Assembly: GCA_019239815.1 (NCBI GenBank)
Contig: JAFAZL010000450.1
Coordinates: 1-7,632 of the forward strand
Source of the DNA: Acidobacteriota bacterium
GTDB lineage: Bacteria > Acidobacteriota > Terriglobia > Acidoferrales > UBA7541
DNA length: 7,632 nt
Direction: 5' to 3'
A model generated the notes under the pieces. That model did no database searches. It worked only from the letters and a program-made list of their open reading frames with translations, and was not told where the DNA came from. The position numbers and the translations under genes are program-made. This document shows positions 6,933 through 7,632 of this stretch, in pieces; within the stretch, counting starts at the first letter, position 1; each line of letters opens with the position of its first letter.

Positions 6933-7632
6933 TCAATCGTTCGCCACGACAAGAACCACGAACGATCCCGGCTTCATCTTTCCTCGGCGCTCTCCTGGAG
7001 CCGGTGGATCGAAGTCTGCAGCTGGAAGAAAAATCTTGTGTGACTTCAAATCAAGCCCCATCGTGCGCGCAGACTTCTTCGTGGACACCGTGGCCGCGAC
7101 GGAATACTTGTCGGGTCCGTCCTCATGCGCCACCGTCAGGTTGCCGTCCCCCGTGGACGCGAACGCCAGGCTCGTCTCCGGGTCGAACCCGTTGGCATCT
7201 ACGCCGTCGCCAATTGGCACGGAAGCGACCATCTTTCCATTGTCCGCATTGATCACCGCCATTAGTTTGTTGTCGCAGCCCGCGAACAGTCGCCGCGATT
7301 TCAAATCGCCCGCCAACCCGGACGGCTCCTGACAGGGCGCCATAGGCCATCGGTTCAACACTTTGAGATCTTTGGAATCGAAGTGAACCAGCTCGGACTT
7401 GTCTTCAATGTTCACGTAGATATTCCCCTGGCCGTCCGCCACCGCAAACTCCGGCTTTCCGCCCAGCGCCAGCGTTCCCACAACCGAACCATCGGCCGCA
7501 TTAATCGCCGTCGTGTCCTGGCTCCGCCCGTTCATCGTGAAGACTCGTTTTGTTGCCGGATCGTAGATGATCGCGTCGGGGTTGGAACCCGCCTTCACCG
7601 TTCCCAACGTCTTCAAAGACTTGAGATCGAAA
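6933..7632 (-). CDS. YVTN/YncE-like beta-propeller protein, C-terminal part (5' end outside window)
   Basis: On the minus strand the frame is open to the right edge and stops at a TGA (6935-6933), giving 232 residues. The TTG at 7616 is an internal Leu codon: the frame continues upstream as FDLKSLKTLGTV, a propeller strand. The sequence repeats a blade pattern of about 40 residues: NPDAIIYDPATKRVFTMNG, PEFAVADGQGNIYVNIED, PSGLAGDLKSRRLFAGCDN, DANGFDPETSLAFASTGDG and ARTMGLDLKSHKIFLPAADF, each followed by a connecting strand such as INAADGSVVGTLALGG. The C-terminus has a Pro-rich loop and closes with GSFVVLVV, a usual last strand in this family. Five blades are visible, so a seven-bladed propeller of about 330 residues with an N-terminal signal peptide is expected. 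Such proteins are usually exported and bind ligands or partners; no catalytic residue is recognised. Cys in MAPCQEP and FAGCDN lie about 20 residues apart and could form a disulfide. It is convergent with the regulator. Confidence 0.88.
   Translation of the reverse strand, partial: FDLKSLKTLGTVKAGSNPDAIIYDPATKRVFTMNGRSQDTTAINAADGSVVGTLALGGKPEFAVADGQGNIYVNIEDKSELVHFDSKDLKVLNRWPMAPCQEPSGLAGDLKSRRLFAGCDNKLMAVINADNGKMVASVPIGDGVDANGFDPETSLAFASTGDGNLTVAHEDGPDKYSVAATVSTKKSARTMGLDLKSHKIFLPAADFDPPAPGERRGKMKPGSFVVLVVAND

Noticed and set aside
6850..7332. A 160-codon forward open frame, and another at 6881-7252, after the promoter-like element
   Set aside because: The first begins inside the -35 hexamer and the second upstream of the likely transcription start. 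Both run antisense through the propeller gene, whose repeats are clear, and their products are Pro/Ser/Arg-rich without any pattern.
1..7632. A mobile element, CRISPR array, toxin-antitoxin or defence system
   Set aside because: I looked for terminal inverted repeats, regular short direct repeats, transposase motifs and small paired genes and saw none; all large frames are accounted for by envelope and regulatory families.

Overview
The window looks like chromosomal DNA from an Acidobacteriota bacterium (subdivision 1/3-like, Terriglobales/Bryobacterales type). The basis is family recognition, not a database search: an Oar-like TonB-dependent receptor, two exported TPR proteins, a ToxR/CadC-type winged-helix regulator with a TolB-like and TPR sensor region, and a YVTN/YncE-like beta-propeller form a set typical of that phylum. 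Base composition and codon use look even throughout. I see no tRNA, rRNA, insertion sequence, CRISPR array or phage gene.

Layout: (1) 1-1497 (+) is the C-terminal part of a large outer-membrane receptor whose N-terminus lies left of the window. It ends in a classic aromatic C-terminus and is followed by a very clear intrinsic terminator (about 1514-1554). (2) 1621-2688 and 2685-3875 (+) are two exported TPR proteins whose genes overlap by four bases (ATGA), so they are almost certainly co-translated. (3) A 136-bp gap carries a plausible extended -10 promoter and a G-rich ribosome binding site for the next gene. (4) 4012-6804 (+) is a 930-residue membrane-spanning one-component regulator: winged-helix DNA-binding domain inside, one TM helix, then a TolB/FlgO-like domain and a long TPR solenoid outside. 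(5) 6805-6932 is a 128-bp convergent intergenic gap holding a rightward promoter-like element with no obvious gene to serve. (6) 6933-7632 (-) is the C-terminal part of a beta-propeller protein that runs off the right edge.

How the genes may work together (inference): the receptor and two exported TPR proteins are envelope proteins, and the regulator can in principle read the periplasm and act directly on DNA. The terminator after the receptor and the regulator's own promoter suggest at least three separate transcription units rather than one operon. No target of the regulator can be named from the sequence. The window is mostly ordinary accessory/envelope content for this phylum. The points most worth a second look are the orphan promoter at 6850-6880, the coupled TPR pair, and the corrected starts of three genes.
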